From Sinonovacula constricta (lineage: Eukaryota; Mollusca; Bivalvia; Cardiida; Solecurtidae), in the NCBI GenBank assembly GCA_007844125.1, contig CM017572.1:45769027-45833026 (forward strand): 64,000 bases of DNA, read 5' to 3'. Positions within the stretch are counted from its first letter, which is position 1, and the number at the start of each line of letters is the position of its first letter. This document shows, piece after piece, positions 33,994 through 46,583 of this stretch. Under the pieces are notes generated by a model. It was given only the letters and a program-made list of their open reading frames with translations, ran no database searches and had not been told where the DNA came from. A program made the translations under genes and the position numbers.

Positions 33994-35810
33994 CCTTGAA
34001 GTGAATGAATTGGTTCCGAAATTTCTCGAATTAATCGTTTTATTGAAAATTTAAATAGAAGCAAGAGAGTGTTATTGTCGGTGTAATACAGGTCTCGACG
34101 TGTGTGTTTCAAAATGCAAAACTGGTACTTTTATTCAGCGTAACAAGTTGACAACAAAATTGCGGACATAAAATGCACCATTCCACCGCGACATGTTTGT
34201 TCTTATTCACCTCTGCGTATGTCTGTGTAGTCTTATAGGGATGCTGTGTGTGGAGACGTTGAGGTGAATTCACGACCCACTAAAAGCTTTGCAGGTCGAG
34301 CTCCTAAGTAGCTCCAATCTCGCCTTCTGAGTCAAGAACTGTTGTCAAAATGCTTTCCAGGCGATCTACGACATCGCGGGATACTGAAGGGATAACTATA
34401 AGACAGTGAACAATCTCATTCTTTAGAAATATTATCCATGACTTCCCTACGGCTAATCAAGCCAGTACGCAAAGAAATAATGTTTAATTTTACGAGATCA
34501 GTTAAACCAATCATGGGCAAAATTATCAGGCGTTATTTGACTTAAAGTCATATATGGCAGAAAAAATTGACGATATAATTCCAAACCATAACAAAGTAAT
34601 GTAAAATACACAAGTGATACACTCTTTTAAGTCGATTCTGGAACTTAAACCCAAAATTTAAAAAAAAGATGTAAAACGATGCTGAGTCATCTGTAAAACA
34701 CTAATCAAATTGATGCATCTTAGACGATCTTTTTATTATACATGACAGAACTGTGGAGGCCAATGAAGCATATGTAACTACAGAAACAATATGGCGCGAG
34801 TTCTTTCCAGCTGTGTAGAGATTTAATAACAGACAAAAACTTGATCTCCAGCAAGTGCGTATAATTCATGCCAGCGATAACAGCAACTGTCCCATACATG
34901 CGTCAAAACTATACAAAAAAACACAAATTATTTCATAAAGTATGTTTATAGAGACTTTGTTAGACTACCCGGAAAGCTGCTCGGACTGCTGAATAGGGAT
35001 TAAAAGATAATAAAGCAAGTGTACGCTACAACAGACGAATTATGCACGATAAAGTTTTCAAATGAAGTGAGAAAACTTAATTTATTCTTTGTGTTTTAGC
35101 TTACGACCTTTTTCTAAAAACTGACAGCACAGGCAAACACCATTCTATACGTAAAATGTGACGTCACTTAATTTTAGTCACCTCAATACGAAGACGCTGT
35201 ACAACCCTGCCGATTTGGAAGATTTGTGCTTCCATATTAAAGTTCTGAGTATAAGTATAAAATTGTATATACATGTATAAATATAGGCCTATATTTCTGT
35301 TTAATGAAACGTTTATTTGTATTTAGTGCTATGTTTAATAACACGGAAAAATCATTTGTTGATTATATTAACATATGACGACAACATTAAATATGTTTCA
35401 AACCTATTTGCGCTTTCAAAGTACGTGACCATGTTTGTTTGACAGTTTTAAAATGGTCGATATTTCAATATCAAAGGTTGCTAGGGGAGCAAAGTGACAC
35501 ATGTGTTCAAACCATGTCAGTTACACTGCCTGTAACGCTTATGAATAAGAGAGATGTCATGGCTGTACTACCCATAATCCTTTGAGCGCTTTCGCACAGA
35601 CGGCTCTTTAGTCTTGTGTTGACACATTGAGGCAAGCACGTTATCTGCAGATCTAGTCTCAGTACAGACACTTGAGGTGACACAACTGACATACCACTTG
35701 ATCACAACAAGCTACGTATAGGTAACTCACCGAGCTGAAAGTCGTTCAGACGGGCAAGACCTGTACACGTGCTTCATGCGACACATCGTCGGCAACCACA
35801 GAATTTTCTT
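33994..35810. other. Unassigned sequence
   Basis: No domain, RNA gene or dispersed repeat of this window is visible. Confidence 0.35.
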
Positions 35811-36185
35811 CCGTTACACTCCATACATACCGTGGGAAATTACACTAGCAAAATCTCGTTTTCATGAATATGCATGAGGCAGGGGAGACCAATCTTCTTC
35901 CAATGAAATCGCATGTTACAATAAAATACTCTTCAATTTCAATGACGTCATACTGGGATTTTCTTACTAAAAATAGAAACCAACGCACATGTTTACTCAT
36001 GGAGGTCGCCATTTTGAACGGTAAACCGAACCTTAGTCATAAAACGTAATTTCATTGGCTAGTTGTCCGTGGTGGTTTCCTTATGGCACCAATGAAACTG
36101 CCTCATTAATTATTCATGACTACGAGATTTTCTTAGCCAATTGTCCCACGGGTACATAACGCAGCATAGCGGAGTAATGTAACGG
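35811..36185. mobile_element. Inverted-repeat (MITE/foldback) element of about 375 bp
   Basis: The left arm (35811-35884) contains CCGTTACACTCC, ACCGTGGGAAATTACACTAG, CAAAATCTCG and TTCATGAATATGCATGAGGCAG. The right arm (36104-36185), read on the minus strand, contains CCGTTACATTACTCCG, ACCCGTGGGACAATTGGCTA, AGAAAATCTCG and GTCATGAATAATTAATGAGGCAG. The arms are about 70-80 bp and imperfect. The middle includes CCAATGAAAT segments, also in inverted orientation. There is no coding capacity. It fits a non-autonomous DNA transposon; the superfamily is not assigned. Confidence 0.65.
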
Positions 36186-38369
36186 GGGATAACCGACGAT
36201 GCATGCGACACAGAGAGCGTGCAGCTCCCGGGTTGTTCATGTACCACGTGTACAGGTCTTTTTTATCACAGAACGACCAAAAAGGAGGTTAATATCCGAC
36301 TCACTCACTGTCGACATGTAAGACATGACACCAGCTGATAATGCCTTTATTCAGTTAAAATTCTTTTAGACATCTTTGAAGACTAGAAAGATGAACAATT
36401 TTCGTTGAAAGAAGACAAGTTAAGCTATTTTTACAGAAGCTTTTTAGAATAAATAACATCAATATGGAAAAACATTTAAGGGTCCACGTCAAAGAAAAAA
36501 CTTCATAAGTCCAAACTTGTTTGTTCAGCTCAAAACGGCTTAAATATTTTTAAATGACAAATTTACACTAATAGTAGTATTAAAAAAATTAAAAACTGAA
36601 GAAAACTGAATCACATACTAATGACCAAATGTTTTCTTTGAATAGAAACGTAGTCATTTTCTTATTTTGTGCCATGTGGTATTTTATATGAACGTATTTA
36701 CATTGTGTCCTTTGTAACAACACATATTTATTTGGGCTAATTTTGCGTTCTTTCATAGAAACAAAAAAAAAAGTTAATTGTATATAAGTTTGATTGCAAG
36801 AATGTGTATGCGACTTTATGATTTGGAAAGGGGTATACTTTTTACAAACGTATCTCGATCTCGAAACGATCCGCTTTGATAGAGGAAACCACGTTTGCAG
36901 TTCGTGCTGTGCCCGTTACAGGTCTATTTTATTCTGGAAAGATTTGGCCATGGAATTTGGAGGCGAGCGTAGCGAACAAATTTCATTACGCCCACCCAAC
37001 GATCAAATTATCCATTTTTATATGTAAGTGGACATTGACTTTGTCCGGTACAAATTTAAGGCAGCATACTGTAAATGTGTTCATAAGGCATTATGGATTG
37101 GAACAACAAAGTCGCCACTATCCCATTTTTGCATGATTCCTTTTTAGAAGATGTTTCGTGAGCACAGTTGGATTATCTTCCGACATAGGACATAGTATAA
37201 TGACAAAAATGTTAACAGCTACGTAACAAGCTTGAAACAGCCGAACAGTTACTACAACGTAAACTCCGACGGCTTTCTAATAGTACCCGTCGCCAGAATG
37301 TCTAGCCAATGGCCGTGTTTACAGACTAGGCTGCATGGAGCAACATGCAGGTAATTACATGCCTATACAATGCAACGCGCAGTTATTTTCAGGGGAATAT
37401 GGCAATTTTCTACCTAATTACATGCACTATGACTATGTTATGACATATCATCGTAACAATGTTCGTGGCGGTGTTTATATAAGCACTACGGTTAATTTAT
37501 GTAAACAAATTAAACGATTTTGTCATGAACTTGTTTGTTGTGTGGTTTTCCTTTGCCATTACTTTTATTTTTTCTTTTATATGAAGGTATTTGATCATGT
37601 ATTGTGCATGTGCATATCCTAAGTATTCATCTATTTAATATGACAACATCGAGAAGAACTGCATCGTTAAAATATAATAAAAAAAATAAAACTAAAAGCT
37701 GTCGAGTCTCTTATTGCTGATATGTTTCTTGTGGGAGATACAATTGCTAGATATATAACTTTATAAACTACTTTATAGACTGCCTGGTGATAACCGGAGT
37801 CCTATATGTGGTGAGGTTTATTGCGAATCGAACAGGTTTAGTATGTCCTCTAGTAAAATGAAATTGTAATGTATTCATTGCTTTAAGCAAGTCACTGTTT
37901 AAACTTTGTTGCTTTATTTGTAATTATAAATGGAAAATATCCAGGTGATGTTTATGGAGAATGTACGTGTTTTATGACAGCGTCCGCGGAGTTGTAAAGT
38001 AGGTAATTGTTTACAGTTTTTGAATGTCGATCACACTGATCGCGTATGGATAACGCGTAAATAAACATCCAACGTGTTATTAGCAAGAAATTCATATTCA
38101 CTATTCTAAAGTACGGGAGGGGACATAAATTATTAGAAAAAACGTCATCAATCAAAAATAACGTAATGTGTGTATGATTTTACCTTACAAACCATTATAT
38201 ATATGGTATACATATAACTGAAATATTACTGCTAAAACAGCTCAATTAATTGATACGCGAAGTGCTAGAGGGAGGCGAACAAGAAGCTATCTGACCCAGC
38301 TCCAGCTTAAGGTATTAGCTTCGCTAATTTTAATAAATAAGCTTTACTTACAAATGGCACATATCCTTT
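36186..38369. other. Unassigned sequence
   Basis: Open frames at 36794-37136 and 37335-37622 (+) lack recognised motifs. No repeat copy was found. Confidence 0.35.
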
Positions 38370-39006
38370 TTAGCCATCATCATCCTCATTTGTAACTGGC
38401 TCCATGCATGCCTTTGTACTGGTCCCAGCTGTCCCCCTAACAAGTACTGCTGGCTGTTAAGACACAAGAAATTAAATTAAGTAACTTAAGTAGGTTAAAA
38501 TATTTGCTATTTTTATTATTGTTTAGTTATTGTAAGGAAAAAGTAAGTGCTTCAATTAAAAGAAAGTGTACCAGCAAATTTTAACAAGAAATATTTATCT
38601 CTGCACGTACAAATTGAAGCAAATTGATTGCAGTCATGGAAGTGTATTGCTCATCACTTGTTCAGGTTGGGATGAGAACTGTCATGTATGTTGGTCTTCG
38701 AGCTGATATACAGAGGTTCTACCCTGAACTTTGTCAGAATTCTTCCTCCACTAATAATAGCTTGACGTAACTTTATAATGACCACTAATATATTGCTTTG
38801 ACATATATAAAACATTTAGGTACATAACTCCTACAAATGCTTAAGAATGTTACAATAGTTGAAACAGCACCATCCGGCAGCTGGGTCCTCTTGATTGCCC
38901 TGTTCACTATGCTTGGATCAAAGTGTTTACTATAGAGCATGGCAACCATTCTGTATACAAAATGTGTGGGTTCTTCTTGTCTAAAAAATATGACAAAATT
39001 AAACAA
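38370..39006 (-). other. Two possible exons of an unknown gene or pseudogene
   Basis: On the minus strand, CATATTTTTTAG at about 38990 could be a splice acceptor. It is followed by an open stretch QEEPTHFVYRMVAMLYSKHF and DPSIVNRAIKRTQLPDGAVS, ending near a GTAACA that could be a donor (about 38850). Further along, TTGTGTCTTAACAG (about 38455) could be an acceptor before PAVLVRGTAGTSTKACMEPV followed by TNEDDDG and a stop near 38376. I recognise no domain. Both pieces could be chance; nothing shows that they are joined. Confidence 0.2.
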
Positions 39007-39196
39007 CCAAGAGCTCTACAAACACAGATACACTGAATAAAAAATCAAGTATAATTTGATGAAAAATAATAATGTGTTGTGCGTAATGGTATTGTAAATA
39101 TGCACTCTGCAAAGATATTATCGGAGAAGGTCATGGGCTCATATCAAATCATGGGTGAATTTTTTGCAGCTCTGTTTACAACAATGACATTTTAAT
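39007..39196. other. Short unassigned spacer
   Basis: Nothing recognisable before the reversed family A copy. Confidence 0.4.
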
Positions 39197-39645
39197 AGGT
39201 AAATAAGAAAAGGTCCTATCAAAATTTTCGCAGATATTTAAATTTTATCTACCAGTAGGCAAAGCCAAACAAGGTAAATGCAAATGTGACAAAAACACAG
39301 AGACGAGACATAACACACATAAGGAAAAACCATCAGTTACCGCCTTGGAACGGTCAATCGGCAAAAGGGCCAACTGGGGTGCTTAAACCTGGTTTGTGGA
39401 GCGCTCCAACCTCGCACTTCCTGAAGGTTTCTAGCAAACAAACAGTGTAAATAACAATATCCCGTCAAAGTGAAATAACTAACAGTAAGCACCTGCATCG
39501 GAAGTTAAAACAGATGCAATAAACTTACATACATACATAATAACTAGTAGTAAAGTAACTTATAAACATATGTACAGTATTTACAGTAGATAAAAGCCTC
39601 GGCAACGTAAAACAATAAAAATTCCAAACGAGAGATTAGTTTGAA
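39197..39645 (-). repeat. Family A repeat, copy A3 (3' part)
   Basis: The plus strand gives the reversed order: AGGTAAATAAGAAAAGGTCC, the core as ACCGCCTTGGAACGGTCAAT with CGGCAAAAGGGCCAACTGGG and TTTGTGGAGCGCTCCAACCT, then TAGATAAAAGCCTCGGCAAC. Homology ends near 39645, so the 5' part of the long repeat is missing. The GGAGCGCTCC palindrome is intact. Confidence 0.85.
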
Positions 39646-42421
39646 AAAAACCCAGCTGTAGCTACCTTTGGGTGACCAAACTGCACCCATATAAACTTAA
39701 GTTGTATAAATACAACGCCAGTGCAAACTATAAAGTACTAATTATAAAGTATTAATTATTGGCATCTATCTTATACAATTTTCACATCTTATACAAACTC
39801 AACTCTCCTCTATTATAATAGAACTGAACTTCCCTATTTTAGGTCCTTTGACACAAATTTTAAAGTATTGTACTAGTAACTGCTGTTTTCACTTGGTTTA
39901 TTTAGAATGTATGACTTTGTACATGAAAATGAAAGTAAATATACGTAACTCAAATTGTATACCGTTGTTCTACAAAATAATGTAAAACCATAAATTTCTT
40001 TGTATTTACCTAATCTCACAAAGCATTTATATACAGCAAAGGAAATTTGAGTAGTTGTAGCCGCCGAATGGGAAGCATTGGCTGAAATTAGATTGGAATG
40101 TTTTCACAGTCTTCCATTGACTTGTCAACATTAGCACAGACAAATATGGCGACTAGTGCGCACAACGAAAGGCACGTGATAGTCTTCTATCCAGTAATTT
40201 AGATTAATAGGGCTGACTCGCCATTAAGTACATACATGTGTATAACAAGCGATAAAATGGTGTCAGTTCCTCTTTTCAGATTCCTCCAGTGTGATTCCAA
40301 TCATTCGTGATGCACTGAGCGCGGTTCCCAATACTGAAACAGTAATGAGTTGGTCTTACGACTCCTCCATATGCCTAGATGACACTTTTTTAAAGATGCA
40401 TACTGCTTTGTGGAAATAAATACAAATTGCATATGTTCGAGAAGGTTTATAATATGACAACATAAGAATAAAGTTATTTGAACAGTTCAAATATGAATAA
40501 AACACCGCTTACAGCTAAATGTTTACATGGCGTTGACAGGGTTTTGACGTAGCGTCATGATTGACGTCGTAGAGCCCCTCTGTATTAAAACAGTTTCTCG
40601 TTAAGGGTTCATTAATAGTGTTGATGAATTTATACATTTCACGAATTTGTGACGGGCACATTCCTTTTCGGAGTAAATGTCAAAGTTTTCCTTTGCCTTC
40701 TTATTAAATTTCTGAATGGTACAATCAAACCACCCTTGTACGAAGTAGGCATGCTAAAAACGTTCCATATCTAGACATATTTCATTTCAGTTTTAAACAT
40801 AAAATCACGATAACGCAAGACTTTCTGAATGTTGAAGTTTTCTAATGAAAAATGTTGCGCGAATCATATCAGCTATATTAAATGCACTTCTAACTCATAC
40901 ATTGTTTTTCAACATGTATACTGTGTCGACTTAATAATCCTTTCCTTTATCTGAAATATATCTTCATATTATTTATCTTCGAATCATCATTACGACATTT
41001 AGAACGTTTACTCGTCGAAATAAAAAATTGAAACTACTGGTTCCGTGTATGTTAATGTGAACATGTATTTATGAGTTATTTATGTTTTAAAGAAACCATT
41101 TCCGTAAGAAATTGATAAGCTTACGTTTCGTGCTCTTATCGATTGAAAGAATAATTTGATAGAAGTTTGGCAAAAACATCACAAATATTGGGATTATTGA
41201 AATTTACAAAACAATTGACATCTGACAACTGAATGTTCCATGAAGTCTTTCACACAGACTCACCTTTAACTTTCTTCATAAACTAGTATAATTAATTTAT
41301 CAAGTCTGTATACTTTGGTCACTGGCTTGTCATAACACAATTAGTAATAGAAAATACAGAAAATGGTCAATGGCACCTGTATATTATATAGTCTAGCGTT
41401 ATGATAAGTATTAACAAGATCATTTGCTGTGTAAGAACACATTCGTGACAAAGCATGTTGAAGCTTTCTTTTAACAAGATTTTGATTAGACAATAATGTC
41501 CTATACATAAATACCTCGAATAGGAATAGTATTCCTGGAATTTCACCATATTTGAAATGTTGCACGACTATACACCTTTATCGTATGATTATGACTTCGT
41601 AGGCAAAGATAAGACTAAAGGACTCTTTTCATTTAAGGACAAACATTAAAAGCTTAAAAATGTTGCTTAGAATCTTAAGTAATATATATTTTAAATGTTT
41701 TTCCATATATTACTAGCAGAGTCTTAATGATAAAATAAGTTAAAAACCTTGTTTAATAATTAGTTCATCAATGATTTAAACGATGTTAGCGTATGGTCAA
41801 TAACACTACTCACAATAAAGAAAAATTAACTGTAATACATTGTAATCTTGTTAGCTACACCAGATATGCATTGCAGACGATTCGCCTAAAGACGTAAATA
41901 GAAGAGTTTTACTAATGTAAATTTGTCAAAATTTATACAACTTGCTTCATATTCACATTTGCAAATGCTAAAAGAAAAAGGAACCAATTAAAGTTATGAA
42001 GCAGATTACACTTCGTAACAAATATTAACAAGGTATCTTAATTAACATACACAAATATATTTTATTTCCACAGTTTGATACCATTATTTATTGTCTGTGG
42101 TTTCGCTGATAAGAATACGTGTATATTATGCTGTCACCGGATCCTGAAATAGCAATAAATCGTGTTTAAGAATTTGAAATCGCAGATCCTCAGAAAGTTG
42201 TGTAGTTAAGTTTGCTGTTAATTTTCTGATGGCAATAAAACAAAGAATTAAAAGGAATTAGGAAAATGACTCGTCATACCCCAACTACATGTAGCCGTGT
42301 TTTCATTAAGTCATCCTCAATGGTTATTATCAATAACCCCTGCATTAGACAAATCACACGACTGAATATTCATGCGCACTGGCAAAACATTTACAATGGT
42401 CGCAAACGTGCTTTAATGAGT
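39646..42421. other. Unassigned sequence
   Basis: No gene recognised. A small ATG context at 40147 (AATATGGCGACTAGTGCGCA, with a nearby CACGTG) resembles a promoter-proximal start but encodes only 18 codons. Confidence 0.35.
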
Positions 42422-42845
42422 AAGAATATATGAAAAAGTCCTATGAGCAATATCAACATATACCAAACTCCGAAAAGGCACAGAACAATGGTATTTCACA
42501 TGCAAGCCAAGCTAAAAGTAAGAACAAATTTGTGATGAGTCATTTAACGAAAAGACCAAACCCGACAGTTACCGCCTTGGAACGGTCAATCGGCAATATG
42601 GTCCGACTGGGGTGCTTAAACCGGTTTTACAGAGCTCTAACCTCGCACTTCCTGACGAGTTTCTAAAATGCAAGCAATGAAAAGAAAAACGATCTATTTG
42701 AATACAACATGTCCAAGCGCTGATATTTCTATAAGATATGACGAAAGTAGTGACGTCATTGAAAAAATAATGTCCACATAGTGTTTAGAAAAGAATATGA
42801 TATTATTTCGAGTTGAAAAACTGCACACAAATGGTTGACAATTAT
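42422..42845 (-). repeat. Family B repeat, copy B5
   Basis: This is one of the best preserved B copies: GTCCTATGAGCAATATCAAC, CCAAACTCCGAAAAGGCACA, CAAATTTGTGATGAGTCATT, the core with ACCGCCTTGGAACGGTCAAT, CGGCAATATGGTCCGACTGG and AACCGGTTTTACAGAGCTCT, and then TCCAAGCGCTGATATTTC. The segment 42562-42700 is exactly what is missing from the B copy at 60782-60963. Confidence 0.9.
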
Positions 42846-43681
42846 TAGCAGAAAATGTTCTGGTGTTGTCATAGAAAAGGAATTTTCGAAATACGATATG
42901 TTTAACATGGTAAATATGCCCGACACAGATTATGAATTTGAACCAGAAGGAATGCAACTTGTCGCCATTTAAACTGTCCTTGTGTAAACTTGGTTCATCT
43001 AAAAGGTTTTAAATCGTTTGTCACAGAAATAATAGATCAGAGTGAAATTCGTTAAAATCATTTTAACCCACCCACTGATGAAAATAACTAAATTCAAGTT
43101 GTCTGGCAGGTTTTAACCGCAAGCTTTGTCTTATATATAGGAAAATTTGAATCTAGTGTGGCTTTCGCTAAACCAAGAGAAAACCTGATCACGGATCAAA
43201 AGCAACATAAACTGGAGGGAAAATAGGACATTCCAAACAAAGGCGGCACCCTTATTGTTGCCGGAGTCGGGAAATTCTGAGGAAAATAAGCCTGTCAGAA
43301 TTCTACAGGCTTTTCGTCTTTTAGCAAATCAGTTTGAACTAAAATGCGTCAAGGAGTACCGGGATATGTGTTAGGGATATTGAATTGATGCATTTTGCCA
43401 ATGGTCACGAATTCCTTTAGTATATATTGTATTTCGGGGAACAGACAAGAGCCAGATCAGACATAAGTTCGCGAGAAGCATCCTTAGGTTATTATGAAAC
43501 AAGAAGTGTTATTATATAATTGGTACATGTATACTTGTGATTTCATTATCTTAATGCTTTAAAGCTCATACAGACCGGGATGCAGAGTAACGTATACATT
43601 TCAGTGCAGGAACAATATCGTTCGTGATAATAATTTACTGCACGATTTTAATTTATTAACTTTTACGATATGAACATATGG
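42846..43681. other. Unassigned sequence
   Basis: No gene or repeat recognised. Confidence 0.35.
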
Positions 43682-44025
43682 CATAGTCTTATAAGCATTG
43701 CAACATATACCAAAAGTCGAAAAGGCACAGGAAAAAAATGTATTTACATGTAAGATAAATGTAAAAATAAGAACAAAGATTTGTGAAGAGTAATTAAACA
43801 AATGGAACAAATCCCAAATTTAGCGCCTTGGAAAGGTCAGTCGGCAAAAGGGCCGAAGTCGAAAAAGCACAGGAAAAATGTATTTACATGTAAGACAAGT
43901 GTAAAAATAAGAACAAAGATTTGTGTAGAGTAATTAAACAAATGGAACAAATCCAAAATTTACCGCCTTGGAAAGGTCAGTCGGCAAAAGGGCCGACTGG
44001 GTTAATTAAACAGTTTTAGAGAGTT
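43682..44025 (-). repeat. Family B repeat, copy B6, with a 142-bp internal tandem duplication
   Basis: CTTATAAGCATTGCAACATA starts the reversed copy. The segment from AGTCGAAAAGGCACAGG through GGTCAGTCGGCAAAAGGGCC occurs twice, from 43715 and from 43857. The first copy stops at GGGCCG, inside the main hairpin; only the second continues into GACTGGG. The core stems are otherwise conserved while the palindrome GAGCTC is lost. Confidence 0.75.
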
Positions 44026-45544
44026 CAAGATCGATTGGGCAGGGTATAATTTTGCTTGACTTGTATAGAAAGGCCATCAGAATCTGACACACCTATAATA
44101 GAGGGTATCAAAAATACAATGTTGTAATGAAATACAATGTTGTAAAAATAAATAAAAACAAAACAATAAAAAGAGAAATTAGGTTAAAAAACAGCAGTAT
44201 CATGACAAACTAATTCTTTTTACACATTGCACACCTTTGTTTCCAGAAATGGTTCCAGAATCAATAATTCACTTAAATACAAAGACAAGTGCTTTGACGC
44301 TAGCCTAAAAATTATGACAATGTCAATAAGTTTTAACATTAAGTCCATGAAAGGCTGATAGCCATTGACAGAACAGATCTACCTGGGAAATACAAGGAAT
44401 GGATGTGTCAATATAGTTTACCCTGAATGGGACTGAAACAGATTCAGTAGATTAAGTGTACAGTCAACAAGTACCTCCGACGTTTACTATGATACCATCA
44501 AGTTTCTCAAGCATAGGGCTCAACAGAAAGACCACAATGTTGCAACTACCATTATCTTCTCTGGTAGAAGAATTCAATTTGGCAAAGATAAAAATAGTTG
44601 GTTGTGACTTTGAGAGACTCGATTGATGAACTAGTGCGGAAGAGTGGAACTGAAGTTAGAACACGAAGAACATTGTCAACCAGACAAGCAGTAGACCAGG
44701 CGGAATAACGGATTAGGTATAAGGACATTGTTGGGACAACCTGCAGGGACTTAGTTTGACACAGAGCAGTCGGTAGATTCAAGCGCGAGGCTGACAGCAA
44801 AAATGCCATGATCCAACCAAAGATCGAAAATGTTAATGGCAAGGAGGGTAAAAACTGTATTCATATCTTCACTATTCCAACTCTTGAACAATTCTAACAT
44901 TTTAATAAACCATTACCTCCTAATACACTAATAATCTATCAATCAAAATACACTACATACAAGCAGTACAAAAGTATTCTGATGAATAAGCAGTTAAATA
45001 AATCACTGGGAAATGGCATCTTAGTATTTATAAGATATTATCTTTAAAAAGACAATTTTAAATAGGTCTTATGTGCCCAAAGACCTAGCCTAGCCCAAAG
45101 TGATGTTACTTAAAGTATTCATTCTGAGATGGAACACAAAATTCAAATTTGATTGGTTAGTTTTTAGATTTATATGGACTATTTTTATGTAAGCTACCAA
45201 CCCGATTCCAGGCCGAATCACTCACTCAAGACAAAACAGATTGATAGAGACTAGACACACATGACTGGACTCGACAAGACTAACCGCATACGCTTAAAGG
45301 GTCACTGATGAAATAAATATTGTAATTACGAAGCAAAGGTAACATATATATAACTGTCCTTCAAAACACATACGCTATTCACAAACATTTAGAACATTTT
45401 ATAGGAAGTGCATTTAGTAAAATACATTTGATAGTGTTCGCCTGTTACAATGTCTTGGAATAAACCAGTTCGGACATTCATAAAATAGGCATTCCACCAA
45501 CAAGAAATTGAATTTCGTTTCCACACGTTTAAGATGCATTCATT
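44026..45544. other. Unassigned sequence
   Basis: A patch at 44420-44840 is less AT-rich and translates in mixed frames (KHRAQQKDHNVATTIIFSGR on the plus strand). It may be a decayed coding fragment, but I cannot name it. Confidence 0.3.
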
Positions 45545-45625
45545 CAACAGTACTCGAACCCACGCAGAAAAAGAGGCTTAGCAGTCGGAGGAATTAGAAG
45601 TCGGCGACTCTACCAGTACTAGAAA
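45545..45625 (-). repeat. tRNA-like fragment, possible SINE head
   Basis: On the minus strand ACTGGTAGAGTCGCCGACTT resembles D and anticodon arms, and CGTGGGTTCGAGTACTG carries a good B box (GGTTCGAGTAC). A long insert between them would fit a tRNA with a variable arm. The acceptor stem does not pair, so a functional tRNA is unlikely. Confidence 0.4.
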
Positions 45626-45964
45626 TGACGTTGACAACTCTGATGAAAATGCAGGTAATTTGATATCAACAAGTGTAAAAACTGAATAAGAATCTGATTC
45701 AGGGATATAATTTTTTTGAAAGTCTCAAATTAAGAAAATGCATTGAGCAACACAAAAGACCGCTGTAAGCATACATTTTAGTTGATTATATAACATTAAG
45801 GTGCATTGTTCAATAGTGAATCGTGCTGAAATTATAGTTTATATAAATTCGTTTAATTTCCTCTTCAATTACCAATACAGCCGAAATCAAAAGAAAGTAT
45901 TGAAACTTTGTGTCACTGGTATAAAATTGATGCTTAAGTCCATGATTTCTTCAAATTAAACCAA

Positions 45965-46320
45965 CAAGTTTGGGGAATATAATTTACTGTTCTGACCCTT
46001 GGGGCACACTGTATCCCATCGGCGCAAGTCTCAAAAGCCTTCTTTCAACACAAACTATCAGGTCAGTAACGGTCACAAAGATTGGATCTTATCCATTCAC
46101 CGTTAGGGTCTGGAGTGCGATTTCAAAGTCATTACCAATGCGACGTAAATGTTATGGGCAATAGTGTCGAATGCTGATACAATCAAGAAGCACTAATAGT
46201 TTGGCATAACTGCGATCTAGAGTTTTATTAATGTCGTTTTTAATAGTTAGATAAGCAGCCTCGAAGGAATTATGTTTTCTATATGCAGATTATTTTTCAG
46301 TCATGACGGTTATGAAAAGT
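45965..46320 (-). pseudogene. CR1/L2-like LINE RT fragment
   Basis: On the minus strand the order is SAYRKHNSFEAAYLTIKNDI (QSAYRxxHSTETALL motif), then LVLLDCISIRHYCP, which corresponds to the LxDLSxAFDTIDH catalytic motif with both Asp residues degraded or displaced, and finally APMGYSVPQGSEQ with the VPQGS motif near 46000. Stops interrupt it. It covers the central RT region, which is missing from the CR1-like piece at 16.6 kb. A family B copy begins about 30 bp beyond its upstream end. Confidence 0.6.
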
Positions 46321-46352
46321 CAATGATGCGTCAAATATTTTTTCTAGCGCTT

Positions 46353-46583
46353 TGTGCGAGGTTAGAGCTCTGTAAAACCGGTTTAAGCACCCCTGTGGGT
46401 CCATATTGCCGACTAACCGTTACAAGGCGGTAATTGTCGGGTTTGCTCTTGTTAAATGACTCATCACAAATTTGTTCTTACTTTTCGCTTGGCTTGCATG
46501 TGAAATACCTTCGTTCTGTGCCTTTTCGGAGTTTGGTTTATGTTGCAATTCTCATAGGACTTTGTCATATATTCTTATTGGAT
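46353..46583 (+). repeat. Family B repeat, copy B7
   Basis: GTGCGAGGTTAGAGCTCTGT and AAAACCGGTTTAAGCACCCC start the core, followed by CCATATTGCCGACTAACCGT. The B tail is well preserved (TCATCACAAATTTGTTCTTA, CTTTTCGGAGTTTGG, TCTCATAGGACTTTGTCATA, TTCTTATT). The left arm of the main hairpin is mutated (TGTGGGTCC). Confidence 0.85.

Noticed and set aside
40140..40210. Possible start of a host gene (AATATGGCGACTAG near a CACGTG)
   Set aside because: Only 18 codons follow, with no convincing donor or nearby exon; kept as a note only.
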